From: Azospirillum sp. TSH58 | GTDB taxonomy: Bacteria > Pseudomonadota > Alphaproteobacteria > Azospirillales > Azospirillaceae | Direction of reading: 5' to 3' | DNA: 64,000 nt | Assembly: GCF_003119115.1 (NCBI RefSeq) | Contig: NZ_CP022364.1 | Coordinates: 582,501 to 646,500, forward strand | In this document: positions 31,192-38,860 of the stretch, piece after piece | Position numbering within the stretch: position 1 is the first letter of the stretch | Layout of the letters: each line of letters starts with the position of its first letter | Position numbers and translations under genes: made by a program | The notes under the pieces: generated by a model | What the model saw: only the letters and a program-made list of their open reading frames with translations | The model's database searches: none | Told to the model about the DNA's origin: nothing

Positions 31192-32918
31192 CACGCCCCC
31201 TCCCCCAGATAGGCGGCGACCACGGCGGGGTCGGTGCGCACGCCCTCCGGCGGGCCGGCGTAGAGCGGACGCCCCTGGTCCAGGCACAGCACATGGCCGG
31301 CGAGCGGCAGCAGGAAGCCCATGTCGTGCTCCACCACCAGCAGCGCGGTGCCGGTGGCGGCGATGGCGCGCAGGTGACCGGCCAGTTCCGCCTTCTCCCC
31401 GTCGGTCAGCCCCGCCGCCGGTTCGTCGAGCAGCAGGACGGCCGGCTGGCGGGCCAGCGCGCGGGCCAGCTCCACCCGGCGGCGCAGCGCCGCCGGCAGG
31501 CCGGCGCAGGGCCTTGCAGCCAAGTCCGCCGCGCCCAGCCGCTCCAGCGCCCACAGGGCGTGGGCCTCGGCCTGGGCGATCGAGCCGTCGCGCTCCAGCC
31601 GCGCTGCGGCCACGGCGGCCAGGACGCTGGCGCCCTCCGGCAGGCTGACCGCCTGGAAGGTGCGGGCGATCCCGGCGCGGGCGATGCGGTCGGGCCTTTT
31701 CCCCGCCAGATCCGTCCCGCCCATCAGCACGCGCCCGCCGTCCGGCGCCTCAACGCCGGAGATCAGGTTGACCAACGTCGTCTTGCCGGAGCCGTTGGGG
31801 CCGATCAGCCCGGTGATGGTCCCGGCCTCCAGCGTCAGCGACACGCCGTCCACCGCCCGCACCCCGCCGAAGCCCTTGGTCAGCCCCTCCACCCGCAGCA
31901 GAGGACCCGTCGGGATGGCCGTTTCCGGCGGCGCTGCGGGCGTCGGCAAGGGGACTGGACGGGCCGGGAACAGCCGGTCGAGCAGCCCGGTCAGCCCATG
32001 CGGCGCCAACACGATGGTGGCGAGCAGAGCCACGCCGTAGACGATCAGATAGCTGCGCTCCAGGAAGCGGAACCACTCCGGCAGGTGGAGCAGCAGCACC
32101 GCCCCCAGGATCGCCCCGGCCACCCGCCCCCGCCCGCCGACCACGGCGATGGTCAGCACGGAGACCATGATCGGGAATTCCAGCACCTCCGGCGAGACGA
32201 CGCGCTGGGTGTGCACGGCCAGCGCCCCGGCCGCCCCGGCATAGACGGCGCTCAGCGCGAAGGCGGCCAGCCGCAGCCCGCCGACGTCCAGACCCAGCGT
32301 GCCGGCGGCCAGCGGGTCGTCGCGCACCAGCGTCAGCGCCCGCCCCCAGCGCCCGCGTGCCAGCCTCCAGGCCAGCAGCCCGCCCAGCGCCACGAAGCCC
32401 CAGACCACCGCCGCCAGCGGCAGGCCGCGCGGCACCGCCCAGCCGAACAGGACGATTCCCGGCACCCCCGGCAGGCCGTTGGCGCCGCCGGTCAGACCGG
32501 GGCTGTTGACCGCCAGCAGATGGACGACCTGCGCGATGCCCAGCGTCGCCAGGGCGAAATAGTGTGACTCCAGCCTCAGCACCGGCAGCCCGACCAGCAG
32601 GGCCAGCAGCAGCGGCACCAGCAGCGACACCGGGAAGGTCGCCGCGAAGCCGAACCCCCACTGGCTGCCCAGGATGCCGGTGGCGTAGGCCCCGATCCCG
32701 AAGAAGGCGCCATGGGCCAGCGACAGCGCACCCCCCAGCCCGAACACGATCTGGAAGCCGATGGCGGCCAGCGCGTACACCCCCGCCACGGTCAGCACGC
32801 GCAGCCCGTACGGCGACGCGTACAGCAGAGCGTACGCCACCAGAACCGCAACCCCGATCCCCTCCCCCGCCCAGCGGGGGAGGGTCAGGGTGGGGGCCAG
32901 CGCCCGCCACTTGCGCAC
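31191..32918 (-). CDS. Fused LivM permease-LivG ATPase of the LIV-type transporter
   Basis: This is one polypeptide of about 575 residues. Residues about 25-310 are a LivM-type permease with eight or nine helices, including GFQIVFGLGGALSLAHGAFFGIGAYATGIL and VGGRGRVAGAILGAVLLLHLPEW. Residues about 335-575 are a LivG-type ATPase with Walker A GPNGSGKTT, IARTFQ and Walker B VLLLDEPAAGLTDGEKAEL. The ABC signature is degenerate: LPAALRRRVELARAL instead of the usual LPYGxQRRLEIARAL. The start is uncertain. GTG at 32918, five bases after the livH stop, is the first codon that avoids overlap. The first residues (ALAPTLTLPRWAGEGI) are the translation of a dispersed DNA repeat, so the true start may be further in. 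Confidence 0.88.
   Translation of the reverse strand: MRKWRALAPTLTLPRWAGEGIGVAVLVAYALLYASPYGLRVLTVAGVYALAAIGFQIVFGLGGALSLAHGAFFGIGAYATGILGSQWGFGFAATFPVSLLVPLLLALLVGLPVLRLESHYFALATLGIAQVVHLLAVNSPGLTGGANGLPGVPGIVLFGWAVPRGLPLAAVVWGFVALGGLLAWRLARGRWGRALTLVRDDPLAAGTLGLDVGGLRLAAFALSAVYAGAAGALAVHTQRVVSPEVLEFPIMVSVLTIAVVGGRGRVAGAILGAVLLLHLPEWFRFLERSYLIVYGVALLATIVLAPHGLTGLLDRLFPARPVPLPTPAAPPETAIPTGPLLRVEGLTKGFGGVRAVDGVSLTLEAGTITGLIGPNGSGKTTLVNLISGVEAPDGGRVLMGGTDLAGKRPDRIARAGIARTFQAVSLPEGASVLAAVAAARLERDGSIAQAEAHALWALERLGAADLAARPCAGLPAALRRRVELARALARQPAVLLLDEPAAGLTDGEKAELAGHLRAIAATGTALLVVEHDMGFLLPLAGHVLCLDQGRPLYAGPPEGVRTDPAVVAAYLGEGA
32858..32899. repeat. C/G-rich palindrome inside the LivM-LivG reading frame (copy D)
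   Basis: CCCTCCCCCGC (32860-32870) and GCGGGGGAGGG (32874-32884) form a perfect 11-bp stem with a three-base loop, followed by TCAGGGTGGGGGC, matching one half of the longer copies at 46173-46285 and 57179-57282. It sits at the livH/livM junction and is read through in frame as PTLTLPRWAGEG on the minus strand. Confidence 0.8.
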
Positions 32919-32922
32919 GCCC

Positions 32923-33807
32923 CTAAGCACGGCGCCGCGCCGCCTCGCCAAACAGCCCCTGCGGGCGGGCGACCAGGATGACCAGCAGCGTCGCATAGAG
33001 CAGCCCCAGCGCCACCGGATAGGACAGCACCGACGACACCCCCACCTCGAACAGAGCGATCAGCAGCGCGCCGGCCACTGCTCCGGGAACCGAGCCCCAG
33101 CCGCCGATGGTCACGGCGATGTAGGCCTTGAGGATCAGGTCGCCGCCCGCCGTGGGCGTGACGAAGTAGCGGTTGGCGAGCAGCAGCCCCGCCGCCCCGG
33201 CGAAGGCGGTGCCCAGCGCGAAGGTGACCAGGATCATCGCCGTCACCGGCACGCCGCAGGCCCGCGCCATCTCCGGGTCCTGGGCCGTGGCGCGCAGGCG
33301 GCGGCCAAGCTGGGTCCGCCCGAACAGCCACTGCTGCCCGGCGATCAGCAGCGCCGCCACGGCGATGATGGCCAGCGACTGCTCCGCCACCACCAGCCCG
33401 CCGATGTCGAGCGTCCCCCCGCTCAGCAGCGGCGGTGCCGCCCGCGGCTCCGGCCCGAACAGGACGGAAGCGCCGTTCTGCAGGATGATTCCCGCCGCGA
33501 TGGTGCTGATGAAGACCGCCACCGGCGGGCGGCGGCGCAGCGGCAGATAGGCCGCCGCCGCCAGCAGAAGCCCCAGCCCGGCCATCAGCACCAGCACCAC
33601 CGGCAGCAGGAGCAGCCCGGGCAGCGGCAGATAAGCCGGCAGATGCGGTGCCAGCGCCACGGCGAGCAGCCCGCCGGCCATCACGAGGTCGCCCTGCGCG
33701 AAATTCACCGCCGCGGTGGCGTTCAGCACCAGCACGAAGCCGAGCGCGACCAGCGCATAGGCCGCGCCCAGAGCCAGGCCGTTGACGAGGAGCTGCAGGG
33801 TGATCAA
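32923..33807 (-). CDS. livH: LIV/HAAT-type ABC transporter permease LivH
   Basis: This 294-residue permease starts with LLVNGLALGAAYALVALGFVLVLNATAAVNFAQGDLVMAGG, the typical LivH opening, and has about eight helices plus the cytoplasmic coupling segment AYIAVTIGGWGSVPGAVAGALLIALFEVG. It starts at TTG 33807, seven bases after the binding-protein stop, with GAGGTGAGGGGG immediately upstream. The protein would form the membrane pore with the LivM half of the fusion protein. Together with the binding protein and both ATPases the operon encodes a complete importer. Confidence 0.92.
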   Translation of the reverse strand: MITLQLLVNGLALGAAYALVALGFVLVLNATAAVNFAQGDLVMAGGLLAVALAPHLPAYLPLPGLLLLPVVLVLMAGLGLLLAAAAYLPLRRRPPVAVFISTIAAGIILQNGASVLFGPEPRAAPPLLSGGTLDIGGLVVAEQSLAIIAVAALLIAGQQWLFGRTQLGRRLRATAQDPEMARACGVPVTAMILVTFALGTAFAGAAGLLLANRYFVTPTAGGDLILKAYIAVTIGGWGSVPGAVAGALLIALFEVGVSSVLSYPVALGLLYATLLVILVARPQGLFGEAARRRA

Positions 33808-33814
33808 GACCCCC

Positions 33815-34957
33815 TCACCTCACCACGCCGGTCACGTTGTCGTACCGCTTGGCGATCGCCGGCACGCGCGAGGCGCCGTCGTAGCAGACGATCACGGCGG
33901 AATGCGCCATGTTGCCCTTGCCGTCCGACCGGTAGGTCATGGCGAGCCCCTGGTGGGTCCCGGCGGACAGCGCCTTGCGCACCGCCTCCGCGTTCCCCGC
34001 GCCGTCCTGCACCGCCGCCAGCACCATGCGGATGCCGTCATACTGGCCGAGCGCGAAGGCATCCGGCTCCGCGTTGAAGGCGGCGCGGTAGGCGGCGGTG
34101 AAGGCCTCCACCTCCGGGCTGCCGCCGGAGATCGGCGAGGCCGCCGTCTCGGCGCAGACGCCCTTCAGTTCGGCCGGTTCCAGAAGCGCCGCGGTGCTCG
34201 GCTGGTGCATGGCGGAGCCGGCGACGATCGGCACGGCCACCCCGTTGGCCGCCGCCTGCCGGATGAACAGGGCGGTCGGGCCGGAATGCAGGTGCAGCAC
34301 CAGCACATCGGGCTTGGCCGCCAGCGCCTTGGTCAGGACGGGCAGCAGATCCTTGGCGGCGGGGTCCACCCCCTCCTCGAACACCGGCTCGACGCCGAGC
34401 TTTTTGAAGGCCTGCTCCAGATGGGCCTTGCCGCTCTGCCCGTAGGCGGTCGTCTGGTAGATCACCGCCGGACGCTTCTTGCCAAGCTCCTCCGCCACAT
34501 AGCGGGCATGGGCCTCCTTGGTCACGGCGTCGCCGGGGAAGAAGCGGAAGACCCACGGGTTGCCCTGCTCGGTGATGCTCGCCGTGCCCGACACGGTGAC
34601 CAGCGGAATGCCGTAGTCCTGGGCCAGCGGCAGCATCGCCAGCATCTGCGTGCCCAGCATGCTGGCCGCCACCGCCGTGACCTTGCCGCCCGCCGCGCGC
34701 TCCAGCGCCGTGACCGCGGCCTCCGGCGAGGTGCCGGTGTCGATGACCTCCGACCGCACCGCCACACCCGCGGGCGCGTCCTTCAGCGCCAGGACGGCGC
34801 CGTTGCGCTGGCTCGTGCCCTCCAGCGACAGGAAGCCGGTCAGCGGCACCAGCACCGGAATCGAGGCCTCGCCGGCCCGCGCCGCGCCCGGCGGGAGCGA
34901 CGCCGCGAAGACCGCCGAAATAGCCGTTGCCGAGAGGATGGAAAGGAAGCGCCGCAT
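33815..34957 (-). CDS. Periplasmic substrate-binding protein of the TPP-riboswitch-controlled LIV-type transporter
   Basis: This 380-residue protein has a signal peptide (MRRFLSILSATAISAVFAASLPPGAARA, cut after AlaArgAla) and a periplasmic-binding-protein-like type I fold of the LivK/ANF-receptor group. Typical elements are VLVPLTGFLSLEG at the mature N-terminus, AVAASMLGTQMLAMLPLAQDYGIPLVTVSGTASIT and ALGQYDGIRMVLAAV. Two cysteines (near residues 272 and 365) might form a disulfide. The ATG at 34957 has GGAGGAG eight bases upstream. It is the first gene after the TPP riboswitch, so its ligand is predicted to be thiamine, HMP, a thiazole or a related salvage compound. Ligand specificity cannot be read from the sequence. 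Confidence 0.92.
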   Translation of the reverse strand: MRRFLSILSATAISAVFAASLPPGAARAGEASIPVLVPLTGFLSLEGTSQRNGAVLALKDAPAGVAVRSEVIDTGTSPEAAVTALERAAGGKVTAVAASMLGTQMLAMLPLAQDYGIPLVTVSGTASITEQGNPWVFRFFPGDAVTKEAHARYVAEELGKKRPAVIYQTTAYGQSGKAHLEQAFKKLGVEPVFEEGVDPAAKDLLPVLTKALAAKPDVLVLHLHSGPTALFIRQAAANGVAVPIVAGSAMHQPSTAALLEPAELKGVCAETAASPISGGSPEVEAFTAAYRAAFNAEPDAFALGQYDGIRMVLAAVQDGAGNAEAVRKALSAGTHQGLAMTYRSDGKGNMAHSAVIVCYDGASRVPAIAKRYDNVTGVVR

Positions 34958-34965
34958 CAATGTGT

Positions 34966-35005
34966 CTCCTCCTGCCCGGCGGGGAACCGCGCGAGGACGA
35001 GGAGG
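34966..35005 (-). promoter_or_regulatory. Possible Shine-Dalgarno-sequestering pairing below the riboswitch
   Basis: On the minus strand, CCTCCTC (35005-34999) is complementary to the AGGAGGAG ribosome binding site (34973-34966) of the binding-protein gene. When formed, this hairpin would hide the start site. It is a plausible expression platform for translational shut-off when TPP is bound, as is usual for TPP riboswitches in Gram-negative bacteria. The competing anti-sequester pairing was not worked out. Confidence 0.5.
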
Positions 35006-35040
35006 CCAGGGGAATGGCGGCGGCACAGCCTCGAACGCTT

Positions 35041-35117
35041 GGCTCCCTTCGCTGGCATGACCCAGATCAGGTTCGATGGGTGTGGTCTCAGCCCGCCTTG
35101 CGGCAGGCACCCCAGCC
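35041..35117 (-). ncRNA. TPP (thi-box) riboswitch
   Basis: Read on the minus strand, the element contains all invariant blocks of the thiamine pyrophosphate riboswitch in order: GGGGTGCC, then GGCTGAGA, ACACCC, GAACCTGATCTGGGT, ATGCCAGCGAAGGGA. GGCT at the 5' end pairs with AGCC at the 3' end (35114-35117 with 35041-35044) to close helix P1. The pyrimidine-sensing CTGAGA loop and the GAACCTGATCTGG/ATGCCAGCGAAGGG arms are essentially consensus. It lies 83 bases upstream of the LIV-type binding-protein gene with no other gene between, so high TPP should turn the transporter off. Confidence 0.97.
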
Positions 35118-35127
35118 GTTCGTGTGC

Positions 35128-35156
35128 ACAGTGTGAGCCCGGCGCCCGGCTGTCAA
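35128..35156 (-). promoter_or_regulatory. Promoter for the riboswitch and transporter operon
   Basis: On the minus strand TTGACA (35156-35151) is followed by a 17-base spacer and CACTGT (35133-35128), a good sigma-70-type promoter for this group. Transcription would start near 35121, about four bases before the riboswitch helix P1. The position supports the riboswitch being the leader of this operon. Confidence 0.75.
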
Positions 35157-35285
35157 GCGGCGGCCCGGCGCCTTTTCACAATTTTGCAACGCAGCAGACA
35201 CGAGAGAGTCGCGCTTCCCGTGGTTCCTTCCGCCGCTCCCGGCCCGCGCCGGACCGTCGCCCCACCAGGAAAGTCGTCACGAAGG

Positions 35286-35663
35286 ATGCGGCCCACTCCG
35301 TCGCACAGCACTGTCACCCTGCACCCCTTCGCCACGCCGCAGGGCGGATGCGGGCTGCGCGCCGTCCTGTCGGGGCGGATCGACCACGCCGCCCTGCCCG
35401 GCCTGACGCCCCTGCTCCGCCGCGTCGCGGACGCGCGGGCCGTGACCCTGCGCGTCGATCTGGGGCGGGTGGAGTTCCTCGATTCCTGCGGCATCGGCAT
35501 TCTGCTGGCGCTCCGCAACGCCGTGCTCGACCGCGGCGGCGCCATCGCCTTCGACAATCACCCGCCGCGGATCCGGCGCGTGCTGGAGCGCAGCCGGATC
35601 GTCGTCCTGACGGACGCTCCGCGCGTCATGGATGGTTGCCCGGCGCTTCCCGCCGCCGCCTGA
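35286..35663 (+). CDS. STAS-domain protein (anti-sigma factor antagonist-like)
   Basis: This 125-residue protein is a single STAS domain: LRAVLSGRIDHAALPGLTPLLRRV, VTLRVDLGRVEFLDSCGIGILLALRNAV with the conserved Ser in DSCGIG near residue 64, and IRRVLERSRIV near the end. In SpoIIAA-like proteins this serine is the phosphorylation switch. No anti-sigma kinase or sigma factor gene lies nearby, so the partner is unknown. The ATG at 35286 has only a close AAGG, and an upstream in-frame extension runs into the riboswitch promoter and is not credible. The gene is divergent from the transporter operon and convergent with the DMT exporter gene. Confidence 0.82.
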   Translation: MRPTPSHSTVTLHPFATPQGGCGLRAVLSGRIDHAALPGLTPLLRRVADARAVTLRVDLGRVEFLDSCGIGILLALRNAVLDRGGAIAFDNHPPRIRRVLERSRIVVLTDAPRVMDGCPALPAAA

Positions 35664-35670
35664 CCCGTCG

Positions 35671-36576
35671 TCAGCCGCCGCGGCGCCGCGTTTCCCGATA
35701 GAGGATGTAGAGCCCGCTGGCGATGATGATCCCCGCGCCCGCCAGCACGGTGGGGGTCGGCACGTCGCCGAAGACCAGGAAGCCGAGCAGGGTCGCCCAG
35801 ATCATCCCCGTGTATTCGAAGGGCGCCACCACCGCGGCGCGGCCGAGGCGGAAGGCCTGGGTCATCAGCACCTGCGCCGCCCCGCCCAGCGTGCCGACCA
35901 GAAGCATCAGCCCGAGGTCGAACCCGCCCGGCTGCACCCAGTCGGGAATCGCCGCCACCCCGCTCACCACCGTCGTGGTCAGCAACAGATAGACGACGAT
36001 GGCCGTGTTGCTCTCCGTCCGCGACAGGCCGCGCACCGCGATCATCGCCAGCGCGTAGAAGAAGGCCGCGGCCACGCCGACGACGATCGGCAGGAGCGGC
36101 GCGTCGGCCTCCGGTCGGGCCATCACCACCACCCCGCCGAAGCCGACCAGCACCGCCGCCCAGCGCCGCCAGCCCACCGGCTCGCCGAGCAGCGGCATCG
36201 ACAGCGCCGTGATGAACAGCGGCCCGGCGAAGCTCAGCACATAGACCTCGGCCAGCGGCAGATGCTTGAAGGCGTAGAAGAAGCAGCCCATCGACAGCAG
36301 CCCGGCCAGCGAGCGGAAGACGTGGGCGAAGGGCCGCCGGGTGCGCATCCCGCCCCAGCCGCCGCGCGCCACCGAAATGCCGCCGACCAGGACAACCGCC
36401 ACCACCGACCGCGCGAACATGAGCTGCGCCACCGGATACCCACCGCTCAGATACTTGATGAGCGTGTCCATGCCCGCGAACAGGAAGATGGCCAGCAGGA
36501 AGCAGCCGATGGCACGGCGGGTGTCATCCTTGCTTTCGGCGGGGGCAACGGCGGGCAGGGCGGCGGCTTGGGTCAT
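35671..36576 (-). CDS. DMT-superfamily (EamA) transporter
   Basis: The 301-residue protein has ten membrane helices arranged as two EamA repeats (residues about 24-155 and 170-295), with markers GMDTLIKYLSG, FARSVVAVVLVGG, LAEVYVLSFAGPLFITALSMPLLGEPVGWRRWAAVLVGFGGVVVM and the second repeat FEYTGMIWATLLGFLVFGDVPTPTVLAGAGIIIASGLYI. Members export or import small metabolites such as amino acids or S-adenosylmethionine, and the substrate here is not known. The ATG at 36576 begins the normal N-terminus, and the 170-residue upstream extension of the frame is non-coding. No clear ribosome binding site is seen. Confidence 0.9.
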   Translation of the reverse strand: MTQAAALPAVAPAESKDDTRRAIGCFLLAIFLFAGMDTLIKYLSGGYPVAQLMFARSVVAVVLVGGISVARGGWGGMRTRRPFAHVFRSLAGLLSMGCFFYAFKHLPLAEVYVLSFAGPLFITALSMPLLGEPVGWRRWAAVLVGFGGVVVMARPEADAPLLPIVVGVAAAFFYALAMIAVRGLSRTESNTAIVVYLLLTTTVVSGVAAIPDWVQPGGFDLGLMLLVGTLGGAAQVLMTQAFRLGRAAVVAPFEYTGMIWATLLGFLVFGDVPTPTVLAGAGIIIASGLYILYRETRRRGG

Positions 36577-36793
36577 GATTGCACAGTATATGAGCAACCC
36601 GAACCCTGCCCAATGCCGCAACCGCAGGTCTGGCCCGCGCCGCACCGCCCGGACGGGAGGCCGGCGTTTCACGCTTCGTGAATCGCCGGGCGGGCGTTTG
36701 GCGAAGCGAATCCGGCCTTTCGCGGATCGGCGCTGGCCCCGTCCGATGCTTTGGACAGTCTGGCGGGCGTCCCCATCACCGCAAGGGTCCGCC

Positions 36794-38848
36794 ATGCTCC
36801 TGTCAAAGCCGATGCCCCAATCGCTCCGCATCCTCGTCGGCGTCTCGCCCTGGATCGCCTTCGGCGCTCTGCAGCCGGCGGGCCATCCGGCGGCCGCGCT
36901 GGCGGCGCTGCTGCTCAGCCTGACGCTCTGCGCGCACGACTGGCGAGGCGGTTCGCTGAAGGCGCCGGAACTGGTCGCCGCCGCGTTCTTCGCCGCGCTG
37001 CTCCTCAGCGGGCCGCTGGAACATATGGGGGTGGTCGTCCATCTCGCGCTGGCCGGCATGGCCTTCGCCTCGCTCGCGCTGGGCCGCCCCTTCACCCTGC
37101 CCTACGCCCGCGAGACGACGCCTCCCGGCCTGTGGCACCTGCCGCAGTTCGTCGCCGTCAACAAGGCGGTCACCGCGTTGTGGGGGATGGTCTTCCTGGC
37201 CGGGGCCGCCGGCTTCGCCGTCGCCACCGAGGTCGGCGTCGCCGCCTCCGCGCTCGCCACGCTGGCCGGTCTGCTGGCGAACCGCCGTCTGCCGGACTGG
37301 CTGGTCAACCGGGCCGTCGCCCACCGGCTGGCCGAGCGGGAGCCTCACCGCTGGCCGGCGCCCGCCGTCCTTGGACACAAGGATGGTGTCGTCGTCGTGG
37401 GCGCCGGCATCGGCGGGCTGACCGCGGCGGCCCTGCTGGCGGAGGCCGGAGTCCGCGTCACCGTCCTGGAGGCGCACGACCGTCCGGGCGGCTTTTGCTC
37501 CTCCTGGGACCGCAAGGTGCGGATGCGCGACGGGACCTTCGGGCGCTTCACCTTCGACGCCGGGGTGCACGACGTCAGCGGCACCCGTGCGGACGGTCCG
37601 GTCGGGCATCTGCTGCGCACGGTCGGCGTGGCGGACCGCGTGCGCTGGCAGCCGGTGAACCGCGGCATCGTCCGGGGCGGTGTTCTTCAGCCGCTGCCCG
37701 GCGACGCCGCGGGGCTGGGCGCCCTGATCGCGCGCGAGCATCCGGACAGCGCCGCAGGGGCCGCCGCCTTTCTGGAGGAGATGCGCGGGGTCTACCGCGA
37801 CCTCTACCGCGGCTGCGCCGAGACCGGCCTGCCCCACATCCCGCGCAGCGTCGCGGCCATGCGCGCCTATCCGCTGGAGTGCCCGCAGGCCTTCCGCTGG
37901 CAGGACCGCGGCTTTCTGGAGATGCTGGAGCGTTACGTGCCCGACGCCGGGGCCCGCGCCCTGCTGTCCAGCCTGACCGGCTATCTGTCCGACCGGCCGG
38001 AACGGCTGGGCGTCACCCGGATGGCGCCGATCTTCGGTTATGTCTTCGACGGCGGCGCCTATCCGGAGGGCGGATCGCAGCGGCTGGCCGACGCGCTGGT
38101 CGAGTCCATCCGGGCAAAGGGCGGCGAGGTCCGGCTGCGCACCCCCGTCCGCCGCATCCTGGTCGAGGGTGGCAAGGCCGCCGGGGTCGAGACCATGGAG
38201 GGGGAGCGAATCGCCGCCGCCGCGGTGGTTTCCAACGCCGACGCCCGGCGGACCCTGCTGGAACTGGTGGGGGCGGAACACCTGCCCGCCGGTTGCGTGG
38301 AGCAAGGCCGGGCGCTGCGCCCTTCGACCTCCGCCTTCATGGTCACGTTGGCGCTGGACATCCGTCCGGACCTGCCGGCGATGACCTTTCTGCAAGAATC
38401 CGGTCTGGCGCTGGCCCTGCCCTCCGCCCATGACGCCACCTTGGCGCCGCCGGGCTGCGCGGCGCTGACGCTGATGCGGCTGGACCCGGTGGGCGATGCC
38501 TGGGACCGCTCCGCCCCTGACTACCGCGCCCGGAAAACGCGGGAGGGCGATGCCATGATCGCCGCGGCTGCGGCCGTGATCCCGGATCTGGAGCGCCACA
38601 TCCTGCACCGGCAGGAGGCCAGCGCCGCCACCTTCGCCCGCTACGCCCACACGACGGACGGCGCGATCTACGGCACCGACCCGGCGCTTCCCGCCAAGTC
38701 GCCGCTGCCCGGCCTGCTGCTCGCCGGCGGCGGGGTCTTCCCCGGTCCGGGGGTGGAGGCCTGCGTCATCTCGGGCCGCCTCGCCGCGGAGGCGCTGGTC
38801 GGGCCGGTGCGGGCGCGGCGGGCCGAGGACGGGCGCCGCGCCGCGTGA
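36794..38848 (+). CDS. Membrane-domain/FAD-dependent phytoene-desaturase-like oxidoreductase fusion
   Basis: This 684-residue protein has two parts. Residues about 10-165 hold five or six hydrophobic helices, with the motif LGRPFTLPYARETTPPGLWHLPQF (near 96-119) followed by NKAVTALWGMVFLAG, typical of a small stand-alone membrane protein family. Residues about 197-684 form an FAD-binding amine-oxidase/carotenoid-desaturase-like enzyme with VVVVGAGIGGLTAAALLAEAG (200-220), EAHDRPGGFCSSW and a C-terminal PGLLLAGGGVFPGPGVEACVISGRLAAEAL FAD site. The chemistry is probably desaturation, isomerisation or saturation of a lipid or polyene. The ATG at 36794 follows AAGGG. No other carotenoid gene is nearby. 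Confidence 0.85.
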   Translation: MLLSKPMPQSLRILVGVSPWIAFGALQPAGHPAAALAALLLSLTLCAHDWRGGSLKAPELVAAAFFAALLLSGPLEHMGVVVHLALAGMAFASLALGRPFTLPYARETTPPGLWHLPQFVAVNKAVTALWGMVFLAGAAGFAVATEVGVAASALATLAGLLANRRLPDWLVNRAVAHRLAEREPHRWPAPAVLGHKDGVVVVGAGIGGLTAAALLAEAGVRVTVLEAHDRPGGFCSSWDRKVRMRDGTFGRFTFDAGVHDVSGTRADGPVGHLLRTVGVADRVRWQPVNRGIVRGGVLQPLPGDAAGLGALIAREHPDSAAGAAAFLEEMRGVYRDLYRGCAETGLPHIPRSVAAMRAYPLECPQAFRWQDRGFLEMLERYVPDAGARALLSSLTGYLSDRPERLGVTRMAPIFGYVFDGGAYPEGGSQRLADALVESIRAKGGEVRLRTPVRRILVEGGKAAGVETMEGERIAAAAVVSNADARRTLLELVGAEHLPAGCVEQGRALRPSTSAFMVTLALDIRPDLPAMTFLQESGLALALPSAHDATLAPPGCAALTLMRLDPVGDAWDRSAPDYRARKTREGDAMIAAAAAVIPDLERHILHRQEASAATFARYAHTTDGAIYGTDPALPAKSPLPGLLLAGGGVFPGPGVEACVISGRLAAEALVGPVRARRAEDGRRAA

Positions 38849-38860
38849 CGCACCCCTCCC

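Noticed and set aside
30484-34957. Simple call of branched-chain amino acid transporter for the LIV-type operon
   Set aside because: Family similarity alone supports it, but the TPP riboswitch directly upstream argues for a thiamine-related ligand.
34958-35285. N-terminal extensions of the binding-protein and STAS frames into the riboswitch region
   Set aside because: The extensions cover the riboswitch and its promoter, and good internal starts exist.
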